DNA of 32,002 bases from JBHJGU01 sp050331475 (GTDB lineage Bacteria; Pseudomonadota; Alphaproteobacteria; Caulobacterales; Maricaulaceae), in assembly GCA_050331475.1 (NCBI GenBank), contig JBHJGU010000093.1, positions 1 through 32,002 of the forward strand. Reading direction: 5' to 3'. Numbering within the stretch: position 1 is the first letter of the stretch; every line of letters begins with the position of its first letter. Of the stretch, positions 15,432 through 24,132 are shown piece after piece. The notes under the pieces are model-generated. The model made no database searches. It was given only the letters and a program-made list of their open reading frames with translations, and was not told the origin of the DNA. The translations under genes were made by a program, and so were the position numbers.

Positions 15432-16955
15432 ATGAAACCGCGCGCGGATCTGCACCCGAACACCTACGCCTTTGAAACCGAACCTTTGGTCAAGCCGACC
15501 GGCTTTCGAGAATACGACGCGCGATGGTGGTTTGGCGCGCCGGGGTCCGACAAAGCGCCGGAACTGAACCTGTTAGGCGTCCAGGCCTTAGGTCTCGGCC
15601 TGGCCGAGGTGATGAGCGAATTGGGCGTCGCGCCAAAAATCGTCGTCGGGCACGATTTCCGGTCCTACTCCCAAGCCATTAAACAAGCGCTGTGCGTCGG
15701 GCTGATGAATGGCGGCGTCGTGGTTCCCGATATCGGTCTCGCGCTTTCGCCGATGGCGTATTTCGCGCAATTCGCGCTCGACGCGCCAGGGGTGGCCATG
15801 GTCACCGCCAGCCATAACGAGAACGGCTGGACCGGGGTCAAGATGGGCGTTGAGCCGCCTTTGACCTTTGGCCCCGAAGAAATGAGCCGGCTGAAAACGA
15901 TCGTGCTGGGCGGGTTGGGCCGGCCGCGCCCGGGCGGTGGCTATGTGCCAGAACCCGATGTGGCCGCACGCTATATCGCCGACCTCACCCAAGGGGAAAA
16001 GCTCTCAAGGCCGTTCAAGGTGGTGGCCGCGTGCGGCAATGGCACCGCCGGCGCGTTCGCGCCGAAAGTGCTCGAAGCGATCGGGGCCGACGTTATTCCG
16101 ATGGATTGTGCGCTCGACCACACCTTCCCGCGCTACAATCCCAATCCCGAAGATCTCGCCATGTTGCATGCGCTGCGCGACGAGGTGTTGGCGAACAAGG
16201 CGGATCTCGGCTTAGCGTTTGACGGGGACGGCGACCGGTGCGGCGTGGTGGACAATACCGGTGAGGAGATTTTCGCCGACAAAGTGGGCGTTTTGCTAGC
16301 GCGAGACTTTGCGGCCCAGCATCCGCAAGCTGTCTTTGTCGTCGACGTGAAATCAACGGGCCTTTACAACACCGATCCCGTTCTCAAGGATCTCGGTGCA
16401 ACGACCGAATACTATAAAACGGGACATAGCTATATCAAACGTCGGACCCAAGAACTGGGCGCGCTGGCGGGGTTTGAGAAATCCGGGCACTATTTCTTCC
16501 AAGCGCCCATCGGACGGGGTTATGACGACGGCTTGCTCTCGGGTATTGCGGTGTTGCGCATGCTCGATCGGGCCGAGGGCAAGACGGTCGCCGATTTGCG
16601 GAAAAGCCTGCCGAAGACATGGTCGAGCCCAACCATGTCGCCCTATTGTGCGGATGAAGAGAAATACGCCGTCGTCGATCGGATCGTCGCGGATTATGAG
16701 GCCAAGGCTGCGCGCGGCGACCGTATTCTCGATCAGGCGATCGCCTCGGTGGTTACGGTCAATGGTGTGCGGTTTACGCTGGAGAACGGCGCTTGGGGCC
16801 TTATCCGGGCGAGTTCGAACACACCTAATTTGGTGGTCGTCGTGGAGAGCCCGAATTCGGCGGATGAGATGATCGCCTTGTTCGGACACATAAAAACCCA
16901 GCTCGGCAAGCACGCGGAAATCGGCGCGTTCGATCAAGAATTATCCGCCGCCTGA
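15432..16955 (+). CDS. Phosphomannomutase/phosphoglucomutase (AlgC/ManB type)
   Basis: 507 aa, alpha-D-phosphohexomutase superfamily. The phosphoserine loop is VTASHNENGWTG (Ser127), the metal loop is DGDGDR at 264-269, and the sugar-binding loop is EKSGHYFF. The phosphate-binding loop near the C-terminus reads RASSNTPN rather than the usual R-S-TEP. It interconverts the 1- and 6-phosphates of mannose and/or glucose, feeding GDP-mannose, UDP-glucose and dTDP-glucose (rfbA). ATG 15432 is preceded by GAGG. The frame opens at 15366 but without a site. It lies 76 bp after kdsD and 19 bp before ugd. Confidence 0.94.
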   Translation: MKPRADLHPNTYAFETEPLVKPTGFREYDARWWFGAPGSDKAPELNLLGVQALGLGLAEVMSELGVAPKIVVGHDFRSYSQAIKQALCVGLMNGGVVVPDIGLALSPMAYFAQFALDAPGVAMVTASHNENGWTGVKMGVEPPLTFGPEEMSRLKTIVLGGLGRPRPGGGYVPEPDVAARYIADLTQGEKLSRPFKVVAACGNGTAGAFAPKVLEAIGADVIPMDCALDHTFPRYNPNPEDLAMLHALRDEVLANKADLGLAFDGDGDRCGVVDNTGEEIFADKVGVLLARDFAAQHPQAVFVVDVKSTGLYNTDPVLKDLGATTEYYKTGHSYIKRRTQELGALAGFEKSGHYFFQAPIGRGYDDGLLSGIAVLRMLDRAEGKTVADLRKSLPKTWSSPTMSPYCADEEKYAVVDRIVADYEAKAARGDRILDQAIASVVTVNGVRFTLENGAWGLIRASSNTPNLVVVVESPNSADEMIALFGHIKTQLGKHAEIGAFDQELSAA

Positions 16956-16974
16956 GGCCTAAGGAGTTTCCGTT

Positions 16975-18279
16975 ATGCGTGTCGCCATGATCGGTTCGGG
17001 CTATGTGGGTCTGGTCTCGGGCGCCTGTTTCGCCGATTTCGGCCATCACGTGACCTGTGTGGATAATGACGAGGCGAAGATCGCCACCCTGCTCGACGGG
17101 GGCGTGCCGATTTACGAGCCGGGGTTGGAGCTTCTCGTCGCTCAGAATGTGCGCGGCGGTCGGCTGTCCTTCGCCACGGACTTGACCGAAGCGGTGCGAA
17201 ACGCCGAGGCGGTGTTTATCGCCGTCGGTACGCCGAGCCGGCGCGGGGACGGCTTCGCGGACCTTAGCTATGTCTATGCGGCGTCGAAGGAAATCGCCCA
17301 CGCCATGGACTGGTTCACCGTGGTCGTCACCAAATCCACCGTGCCCGTGGGCACCGGTGACGAGGTGGAGCGCATCATCCGCGAGGCCCGGCCCGATGGC
17401 GACTTCGCGGTGGTCTCGAACCCGGAATTCTTGCGCGAAGGCGCAGCGATCAATGATTTCAAACGGCCCGATCGGGTGGTGGTGGGCAGCGAAGACCCCC
17501 GCGCCTCAGCCGTGATGCGCGAGCTTTATCGTCCACTCTACCTTAATGAGACGCCGATCGTGTTCACCACGCGGCGCACCTCGGAGCTGATCAAATACGC
17601 CGCCAACGCGTTTCTGGCGACCAAGATTACCTTCATCAATGAAATGGCGGACCTTTGCGAAAAAGTCGGTGGCAATGTTCAAGAAGTCGCCCGCGGCATC
17701 GGGCTCGATAACCGGATCGGCAGGAAATTCCTCAATGCGGGGCCTGGCTTTGGCGGCTCGTGCTTTCCCAAGGACACGCTGGCGCTGACCCGCACCGCCC
17801 AAGAGGCCCACGCGCCCCTGCATATTGTGGAAACCGTGGTGCGGGTGAATGACCAGCGCAAAAAGGCCATGGCGCGCAAGATCATCGCCGCTGTGGGTGG
17901 AGATGTGTCGGGCAAGACCATCGCGCTCTTAGGTCTCGCGTTCAAACCCAACACCGATGACATGCGCGACGCCCCTAGCCTGGACATTGCGCCCGCCCTG
18001 CTGGCCGCGGGGGCCAAAGTGCGCGGGTTTGATCCCGAAAGCATGAGCGAAGCGCGCCATTTGCTCCATGGGGTGGAGTTCGCGGAGGACCCCTATGCGT
18101 GCCTCGAGGGTGCGGACGCGGTGGCCATCGTCACCGAATGGGACCAGTTCCGCGCATTAGACCTCGACCGGGTGAAAGCGGCGCTGACCCAGCCGGTCGT
18201 GATCGATTTGCGCAACATTTACGATCCTGCGGAGATGCGCGCGCGCGGCTTCACCTATGAAAGCGTGGGGCGAAGCTAA
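16975..18279 (+). CDS. ugd: UDP-glucose 6-dehydrogenase
   Basis: A 434-aa NAD-dependent four-electron oxidase making UDP-glucuronate. It has the N-terminal Rossmann motif MIGSGYVGLVSG (5-16), the NADH region FIAVGTPS, the catalytic cysteine in GGSCFPKD (Cys263), and the C-terminal segment LGLAFKPNTDDMRD. The length is normal. AAGGAG lies 8 nt upstream of the ATG. UDP-GlcA is a precursor of acidic polysaccharides and, after further conversion, of UDP-xylose or UDP-GalA. It is probably co-transcribed with the mutase 19 bp upstream. Confidence 0.97.
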   Translation: MRVAMIGSGYVGLVSGACFADFGHHVTCVDNDEAKIATLLDGGVPIYEPGLELLVAQNVRGGRLSFATDLTEAVRNAEAVFIAVGTPSRRGDGFADLSYVYAASKEIAHAMDWFTVVVTKSTVPVGTGDEVERIIREARPDGDFAVVSNPEFLREGAAINDFKRPDRVVVGSEDPRASAVMRELYRPLYLNETPIVFTTRRTSELIKYAANAFLATKITFINEMADLCEKVGGNVQEVARGIGLDNRIGRKFLNAGPGFGGSCFPKDTLALTRTAQEAHAPLHIVETVVRVNDQRKKAMARKIIAAVGGDVSGKTIALLGLAFKPNTDDMRDAPSLDIAPALLAAGAKVRGFDPESMSEARHLLHGVEFAEDPYACLEGADAVAIVTEWDQFRALDLDRVKAALTQPVVIDLRNIYDPAEMRARGFTYESVGRS

Positions 18280-18352
18280 ACAAAGCGCAACCCGGTTGAC
18301 TGGCCGGGATACGGCGTGCATCGCTGGCGCGGTGGAGGGGAGACCGCGCGCC

Positions 18353-19756
18353 ATGTCAAACGCCTTGATCGCCCTGGCGGATATTATCGCGCAAGAAATC
18401 AGCGCGCATCCAGAGCTCGAAGAGGTCGCGCCGAGTGAACTTTGCGGCATGCGCGCGGCGCTTAAGCATATAGAGATCGGCAATGGTCACGAGCCTGGCA
18501 GGCGTGAAAAAGCTTATGCGGACGCGCTGGCATGCGCGCCCGATCCCGCAGACTTTACGGTTCAATTCGAGCGCGGCGGAATATGGTTGTTAGGCGCTAT
18601 CCACGCCCTTCGCGCCGAACTCAAAACGTTTGACCCGGTTCTCGCCGAGCGTCGCGCAGCCTTAGAACGGCTCGATCGGTTCTCTGACGAATTGGAGGCT
18701 CTCAAAATCGACGCCGACGCTTTAGGGAAAAATTTCGACACCGGTCGCGTCGAAGTTTCGATTGATACGCTTGCTCTATTAATAACCCACACGAAACCGC
18801 GCGAAGTCCGAATTGTTTTCAACGCTTTCGGTGACCTTGTGGATGTCGCCCAAGTGTGTTTGACGGCCGTCACCGATCCGCGGCTCCATCAAGGCGTCAA
18901 GAAGAGCTGGTCAGCATTTCGCCAAGCTGGTCAAAAAGGCGTGGCGTTTTTAAAAAGGGCGGCGGACGAATTTCGCGGCACAGCCGACGAACGCGAGCAA
19001 CTCAAGCGAGACTTGGCGGAGTTTCGGAGCATTCTGTCAGTTCTTGACGTTGGGTCGAAAACACGTCCGGGCGCGCCGCCTAACGCCCCGGCGCCGCCAG
19101 TGAGCGAACCGCATCAGGACCCTGCTGATACGCCCCCTGCGCCGCCAGAGCGAGAGGTCGCGCTTGACCCGCGTCCTGAAGGCCCTGCAAGGCCCAACTC
19201 AGCCGTGGCGACGGCCCAAGCGCGTGCTGCGATTCTGCGTGGCGAACGGCCCGAGACGGCGCTTCTGTCCCAGATATCAGAAATCTCCTTTGCGCACACG
19301 GCGCTACAGGATTTGACAAATGTCTCGGCGTTGCATGGCTTGCGAACGTTGAGCTTGGAAGCCAGTCAAATCATGACCCTAAAGCCGCTCAGCGCTCTCG
19401 ATGGTTTGGAATTCCTAGACCTGCGAAACACGGCGATTGCCGACTTAACCCCTTTAGCTGGGTTAAAGCGTTTGAGATCGCTTAATCTGTCGAACACCGG
19501 CGTCACGGACCTCGCTCCGCTTGCCGGCCTAGATCGCCTTCAGACACTCTGGCTGGCGGGAACCTTGATCTCTGACTTGTCGCCTTTATCAGAGCTCAAA
19601 GCGTTGGATCGGTTATGGCTGCGTGGCGCCGCCGTCGACGACCTCAGACCCGTCGCTCATGTCACCGAATTGTTTGGGGCGACACCGACGGCTTATCGGA
19701 CGATTGGACGTGACGCTCGCGGTCGAGCCCCGTCCAATCGAGAAAACGCCTCCTAA
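18353..19756 (+). CDS. Leucine-rich-repeat protein of unknown function
   Basis: 467 aa, not recognised outside its repeats. Residues 1-235 are mainly helical, with charged heptad-like stretches (for example 92-120 and 198-230) suggesting coiled coil. Residues 238-280 are a Pro-rich linker. Residues 321-430 are five consecutive 22-residue repeats of pattern LxPLxxLxxLxxLxLxxTxIxD, followed by a short cap. No signal peptide or membrane segment is seen, so a cytoplasmic protein-interaction role is likely. ATG 18353 follows GGAGGGGAG; the frame opens 96 nt earlier, inside ugd. It is not an obvious glycan gene. Its stop shares bases with the convergent glmM stop. Runs of A/T-rich codons in the helical part contrast with the neighbours and hint at acquisition. 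Confidence 0.85.
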   Translation: MSNALIALADIIAQEISAHPELEEVAPSELCGMRAALKHIEIGNGHEPGRREKAYADALACAPDPADFTVQFERGGIWLLGAIHALRAELKTFDPVLAERRAALERLDRFSDELEALKIDADALGKNFDTGRVEVSIDTLALLITHTKPREVRIVFNAFGDLVDVAQVCLTAVTDPRLHQGVKKSWSAFRQAGQKGVAFLKRAADEFRGTADEREQLKRDLAEFRSILSVLDVGSKTRPGAPPNAPAPPVSEPHQDPADTPPAPPEREVALDPRPEGPARPNSAVATAQARAAILRGERPETALLSQISEISFAHTALQDLTNVSALHGLRTLSLEASQIMTLKPLSALDGLEFLDLRNTAIADLTPLAGLKRLRSLNLSNTGVTDLAPLAGLDRLQTLWLAGTLISDLSPLSELKALDRLWLRGAAVDDLRPVAHVTELFGATPTAYRTIGRDARGRAPSNRENAS

Positions 19757-21099
19757 GCCGCCTCTGTGACCACCGCGCAGAGATCGTCGACGACAGAGGC
19801 TGCGAGGTGTTCGTCCTCCGCTTCCGCCATGACGCGCACCACCGGTTCGGTGCCGGATTTGCGGATCACCAATCGGCCGCGATTGCCCAACCGCCGTTCG
19901 GCGTCGGTGACGGCCGCTTTCACCGGCTCGGCGTCGAGGGGGTTTGCGCCCGAGAAGCGGACGTTTTTCAGTACTTGCGGCGCAGGCTCGAAGACCGAGA
20001 GCACCTCGCTCGCCGGCTTGCCGGTTTCCACCAAGCACGCCAAGGCTTGGAGGGCGGCGATCAGTCCGTCCCCTGTGGTCGAGAAGTCGGAAAGCACCAA
20101 ATGGCCTGAGGGCTCCCCGCCGACGTTAAAACCATGCGCGCGCATATGCTCGACCACATATCGGTCGCCCACTTGGGTGCGCGCCAGCGCCAGGCCGATG
20201 CCCGAGAGAAACCGCTCCAACCCCAGATTCGACATGATGGTGGAGACCACGCCCGTGTGGCGGAGTTTCTCGCTCCGCCGCCAGGACTGCGCGATCAAAG
20301 CCAGGATTTGGTCGCCGTCGATGATCCGGCCCTTCTCGTCGCACAGGATCAGCCGGTCGGCGTCACCGTCCAGCGCGATACCAAGATCGGCGCGGTATTC
20401 GCGCACCTTCTCCGCCATCAGGCTGGTGTGGGTGGAGCCGCATTCGAGATTGATGTTGAGCCCGTTCGGCGACACGCCCACGGGGATCACCTCGGCGCCC
20501 AATTCGAAGAGCGCCGTGGGGGCTATTTTATAGGCCGCGCCATTGGCGCAATCGATCACCACCCGAAGCCCGTTTAACGTCAATTGGCGGGGAAAGGCGG
20601 CCTTGACGATTTCGATATAGCGCGCCTGGGCGTCGTCGATCCGTTTGACCCGACCGAGCTTGGCTGGCGCGGCGAGGCCGGACTGCAGGTCTTGATCCAT
20701 AAGCGCTTCGATTTCCAGCTCCACATCGTCGGCGAGCTTATAGCCGTCCGCGCCGAAGAGCTTGATGCCATTATACTCGTAAGCGTTATGCGAGGCGGTG
20801 ATCATCACGCCAATGTCGGCGCGCAAAGACCGCGTCATCATCGCCACCGCCGGGGTGGGCAAGGGGCCAAACAGCCGGACGTCCATGCCCGCGGACGTGA
20901 ACCCCGCCACCAAAGCCGGCTCGAGCATATAGCCTGAAAGCCGGGTGTCTTTGCCGATCACGACCAAATGCCGGCGTTGGCCGCCATTGCGCAGCCTCTT
21001 CGCCGCCGCCAAGCCCAGCCGCAGCGCGACCTCCGCGGTCATGGGTGCGGTGTTCGCCAAGCCGCGCACGCCATCGGCGCCGAAATATTTCTTCGCCAT
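19753..21099 (-). CDS. glmM: Phosphoglucosamine mutase
   Basis: 448 aa, the usual GlmM length. It converts glucosamine 6-phosphate to glucosamine 1-phosphate on the way to UDP-GlcNAc for peptidoglycan and LPS. Signatures are KKYFGADGVRG at the start, the phosphoserine loop MITASHNAYEYNGIK (Ser103), the metal loop DGDADR, and the phosphate-binding RKSGTEPVVRVM near the end. The ATG at 21099 has GAGG upstream. It is divergent from glmS, which supplies its substrate, across a 169-bp gap. The stop TAG overlaps the LRR gene stop TAA. Confidence 0.97.
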   Translation of the reverse strand: MAKKYFGADGVRGLANTAPMTAEVALRLGLAAAKRLRNGGQRRHLVVIGKDTRLSGYMLEPALVAGFTSAGMDVRLFGPLPTPAVAMMTRSLRADIGVMITASHNAYEYNGIKLFGADGYKLADDVELEIEALMDQDLQSGLAAPAKLGRVKRIDDAQARYIEIVKAAFPRQLTLNGLRVVIDCANGAAYKIAPTALFELGAEVIPVGVSPNGLNINLECGSTHTSLMAEKVREYRADLGIALDGDADRLILCDEKGRIIDGDQILALIAQSWRRSEKLRHTGVVSTIMSNLGLERFLSGIGLALARTQVGDRYVVEHMRAHGFNVGGEPSGHLVLSDFSTTGDGLIAALQALACLVETGKPASEVLSVFEPAPQVLKNVRFSGANPLDAEPVKAAVTDAERRLGNRGRLVIRKSGTEPVVRVMAEAEDEHLAASVVDDLCAVVTEAA

Positions 21100-21160
21100 C
21101 GCCTCGCCTCTAAACGGTCGTCAGCGCCCCAGACTCGCCCGACAATTTAGGCAAAGGCGT

Positions 21161-21177
21161 GTTCATACTTGATGAAC
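21161..21177. promoter_or_regulatory. Inverted repeat in the glmM-glmS divergent promoter region
   Basis: GTTCAT (21161-21166) and ATGAAC (21172-21177) form a perfect 6-bp dyad with a 5-bp centre, midway between the divergent glmM and glmS starts. It could be an operator controlling both genes. A 6-bp dyad also occurs by chance at this scale, so support is weak. Confidence 0.25.
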
Positions 21178-21268
21178 GCAAACCTAGGGAAGAAGCTGCC
21201 TGCCATAGAATGGGCTGAGTCGCGGCGCGTGATCGCCCGGTGGCCACAGCGCCCCTGAGGAGACGAGC

Positions 21269-23089
21269 ATGTGCGGGATCATTGGCATCGCCGGGCGCGC
21301 CCCGGTCGCGGAGCGTCTGGTGGAAAGCCTCCGGCGGCTGGAATATCGCGGCTATGACAGCGCCGGCATCGCGGTGCAGACGGCCCAGGGTCTGGACCGG
21401 CGGCGCGCGGCGGGCAAGCTGCGCGCCTTGGAAACGCTGCTTGAGCAGGACCCGATCGAGGGGACCAGCGGCATCGGCCACACCCGCTGGGCCACCCATG
21501 GCGCGGCCACGGAAACGAACGCCCACCCCCACAGCGCCGGCCAAGTCACCCTGATCCATAACGGCATTATCGAGAATTATCGCGAGCTGAAGGAGAGTCT
21601 GGAGGCCCAAGGGCGTCGTTTCGAAACCGAAACGGACACCGAAGCGGTCGCCCACCTCATCGACGCGAATTTGGCCGCGGGGCTGGCGCCGCAGGACGCC
21701 GTCTCTGAAGCGCTAAAGAAACTCGACGGCGCCTTTGCGCTCGCCATTCTCATCGCCTCCGCGCCGGGGACTGTGTTCGCCGCTCGCCGGGGCAGCCCGT
21801 TGGTGCTTGGGTTTGGCGAGGGCGAGACGTATCTGGGCTCCGACGCCATCGCCTTAGCTCCGCTCACCCATCGGGTCGCCTATCTGGAGGAGGGCGATTG
21901 GGCGGTGCTGACCCCCGATGGGGCAACCCTTTACGACGCGGACGGGCGACGGGTGGAGCGCGATGAGGTGCGCGTCCAAGCTGGTTACGCGCTCGCCGAG
22001 CGGGGCAATTACCGCCATTTCATGGAGAAAGAGATCCATGAGCAGCCCGAAGTCGTCGGCCGCACCCTGGCGGCTTATGTCGATCCCTTGCGGTTGACGG
22101 TCACCGCCCCCGAAGGCGTCGATTTCGCTAACCTTTCCCGTCTGACCATTGCCGCGTGTGGCACGGCGGCGTTGGCGGGCCGGATCGCGAAATACTGGTT
22201 CGAGCGGTTAGCCGGGTTGCCGGTGGATGTGGAGGCGGCCTCAGAGTTCCGCTATCGCGACCCCGTGCTCGACCCGAGTGCGCTGGGCCTGGTGATTTCC
22301 CAATCCGGGGAGACCGCGGACACCCTCACCGCGCTGCGCTATTTTAAGGCGCAAGGGTTGCAGACCGCAGCGATCGTCAACGCCCCACAATCCAGCATGG
22401 CGCGGGAGGCGGATGTGGTCGCGCCCACCTTGGCCGGCCCGGAAATCGGCGTAGCGTCCACGAAAGCCTTCACCTGCCAACTTGCGGTGTTGGCGGCTAT
22501 GGCCGTGGCGGCGGGGCGCGCGCGCGGGGCCATGTCCCGGGACACCGAGATTCGGCTGGCGCGGGTGCTGTTGGAAACCCCACGGCTGCTCAGCGACGCC
22601 TTAGGCTGCGAGGATCAAGTGCGCGCGCTCGCCCATGATTTGGCCAAGGCGCGCGACGTGCTCTATGTCGGGCGCGGAGCGTACTACCCGTTAGCGCTGG
22701 AAGGCGCGCTTAAGCTCAAGGAAATCAGCTATATCCATGCGGAAGGGTTTGCCGCGGGCGAACTGAAGCATGGGCCCATCGCGCTCATTGACGAGGAGAC
22801 GCCGGTCATCGTGCTTGCGCCCTATGACGCGGTGTTCGAGAAGACGGCGTCGAACCTGCAGGAGGCTGTGGCGCGCGGCGCCCGCGCAATTTTAATTTCC
22901 GACGCCACGGGGTTGCAATTGGCGGGCGGCGACGCTGCCGCGACCTTGGAAGGGCCGCACGCGGATCCATTGATTGCGCCGATCGTCTACGCCGCCCCGA
23001 TCCAATTGCTTGCCTATCACACGTCCTTGATCCGCGGGACGGACGTTGATCAACCGCGTAATCTGGCTAAGTCCGTCACCGTGGAGTAA
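21269..23089 (+). CDS. glmS: Glutamine-fructose-6-phosphate aminotransferase (isomerizing)
   Basis: 606 aa, the normal GlmS length. The N-terminal Ntn glutaminase has the nucleophile Cys2 (MCGIIGIAG) and GHTRWATHG. Two SIS isomerase domains carry SQSGETADT and TKAFTCQ. The C-terminal DVDQPRNLAKSVTVE is characteristic. It makes glucosamine 6-phosphate, the entry to amino-sugar synthesis. GAGGAG lies about 7-8 nt before the ATG. No glmS ribozyme was seen, as expected outside Firmicutes. Confidence 0.98.
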   Translation: MCGIIGIAGRAPVAERLVESLRRLEYRGYDSAGIAVQTAQGLDRRRAAGKLRALETLLEQDPIEGTSGIGHTRWATHGAATETNAHPHSAGQVTLIHNGIIENYRELKESLEAQGRRFETETDTEAVAHLIDANLAAGLAPQDAVSEALKKLDGAFALAILIASAPGTVFAARRGSPLVLGFGEGETYLGSDAIALAPLTHRVAYLEEGDWAVLTPDGATLYDADGRRVERDEVRVQAGYALAERGNYRHFMEKEIHEQPEVVGRTLAAYVDPLRLTVTAPEGVDFANLSRLTIAACGTAALAGRIAKYWFERLAGLPVDVEAASEFRYRDPVLDPSALGLVISQSGETADTLTALRYFKAQGLQTAAIVNAPQSSMAREADVVAPTLAGPEIGVASTKAFTCQLAVLAAMAVAAGRARGAMSRDTEIRLARVLLETPRLLSDALGCEDQVRALAHDLAKARDVLYVGRGAYYPLALEGALKLKEISYIHAEGFAAGELKHGPIALIDEETPVIVLAPYDAVFEKTASNLQEAVARGARAILISDATGLQLAGGDAAATLEGPHADPLIAPIVYAAPIQLLAYHTSLIRGTDVDQPRNLAKSVTVE

Positions 23090-23230
23090 TTTGCGCACGC
23101 CATTGATTAACCGGGCTATCAATTTCCGATAGCGACGCTGATTCTGAGCGGAAAACTCACGAAAACCTGCGCTAATTTTTTCGGTCGCTCGAAAGTCCGT
23201 GAACTGATCACGCGGTCACCCCGAAAAGCT

Positions 23231-23263
23231 GTGTATCGACACCTCGTCGAGATGTGGATACAC
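23231..23263 (+). promoter_or_regulatory. Long imperfect inverted repeat in the cysD leader
   Basis: Fifteen bases at 23231-23245 (starting GTGTATC) face fifteen at 23249-23263 (ending GATACAC) across a GTC loop, with 13 of 15 positions paired. It ends 47 nt before the preferred cysD start. Two weaker stems lie upstream: GCTATC/GATAGC (23115-23133) and CGTGA/TCACG (23198-23212). It may be a protein operator or an RNA control structure. It does not end in a T run, so it is not a plain terminator for glmS. Confidence 0.5.
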
Positions 23264-23310
23264 CGCCCATGCTGCACCCGCGGCATACTTGGAAATACTC
23301 GGAGGCTTGC

Positions 23311-24105
23311 ATGGATCGGCTAGACCAGCTTGAGGCCCAAAGCATCTATATTTTTCGCGAAGCGTTTAACCGTTTGCCAAAAATTGCGATGTTGTGGTCA
23401 TTAGGCAAAGATTCGAACGTGATGATTTGGCTGGCGAAGAAAGCCTTCTTGGGCCACATCCCGTTCCCCGTCGCGCACTTGGACACCGGTCTCGAATTCG
23501 ACGAGACATACGCCTTCCGCGATAAATATTCGAAAGAATGGGGTCTCGATCTGATCGCGGACGCCTGCCCGCCGATCGAAGAGATTGACCCCACCTTGCC
23601 GGAAGCTAGCCGCTTGGCCGCCCGCAAGACCGCCGGCCTCAAACAGGCGCTCGAAAAATACGAGTTTAACGGTCTAATCTTGGGCATTCGCCGGGACGAG
23701 CAATCCATGCGCTCGAAAGAGCGGTTCTTCAGCCCGCGCGCGAAAGACGGGCGCTGGGAATATCATGACCAGCCGCCGGAGTTTTGGGACCAGTATAAGA
23801 CTGATTATCCCGAAGGCGTGCACATCCGGATCCACCCGCTGCTGCAATGGACCGAGGTGGACATCTGGCGCTACATCAAGCGGGAGGAAATCCCGCTGGT
23901 TGAGCTGTATTTCGCCAAAGACGGCAAGCGCTACCGCTCGTTGGGCGAAAAAGGCATCACCCTGCCGATCGACTCCAACGCCTCGAACATCGACGAGATC
24001 ATTGAGGAACTGGAAAACATCAAAACCGAAGAGCGCGCCGGCCGGGTCATGGACCATGACTCCGAAGACGCGTTCGAGCGCTTGCGCGCCGACGGCTACA
24101 TGTAA
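23311..24105 (+). CDS. cysD: Sulfate adenylyltransferase small subunit, CysD-like
   Basis: 264 aa from ATG 23311. CysD is the PP-loop ATP pyrophosphatase half of ATP sulfurylase, forming APS from sulfate and ATP with the CysN GTPase. The PP-loop reads MLWSLGKDSNVM; RRDEQSMRSKERFFSPR and the ending RLRADGYM match the family. ATG 23311 has GGAGG 6 nt upstream and the start MDRLDQLEAQSI aligns with the CysD N-terminus. Starts at 23254 (GTG) or 23269 lie in or next to the leader hairpin and lack a site. It is somewhat shorter than enterobacterial CysD (about 300 aa). cysNC follows 27 bp later. Confidence 0.93.
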   Translation: MDRLDQLEAQSIYIFREAFNRLPKIAMLWSLGKDSNVMIWLAKKAFLGHIPFPVAHLDTGLEFDETYAFRDKYSKEWGLDLIADACPPIEEIDPTLPEASRLAARKTAGLKQALEKYEFNGLILGIRRDEQSMRSKERFFSPRAKDGRWEYHDQPPEFWDQYKTDYPEGVHIRIHPLLQWTEVDIWRYIKREEIPLVELYFAKDGKRYRSLGEKGITLPIDSNASNIDEIIEELENIKTEERAGRVMDHDSEDAFERLRADGYM

Positions 24106-24132
24106 GCCGGACGTCTGGAAAGGATCGCTCCC

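Noticed and set aside
21100..21268. Possible glmS ribozyme or riboswitch
   Set aside because: No ribozyme core was seen in the 169-bp leader, and that ribozyme is a Firmicutes feature.
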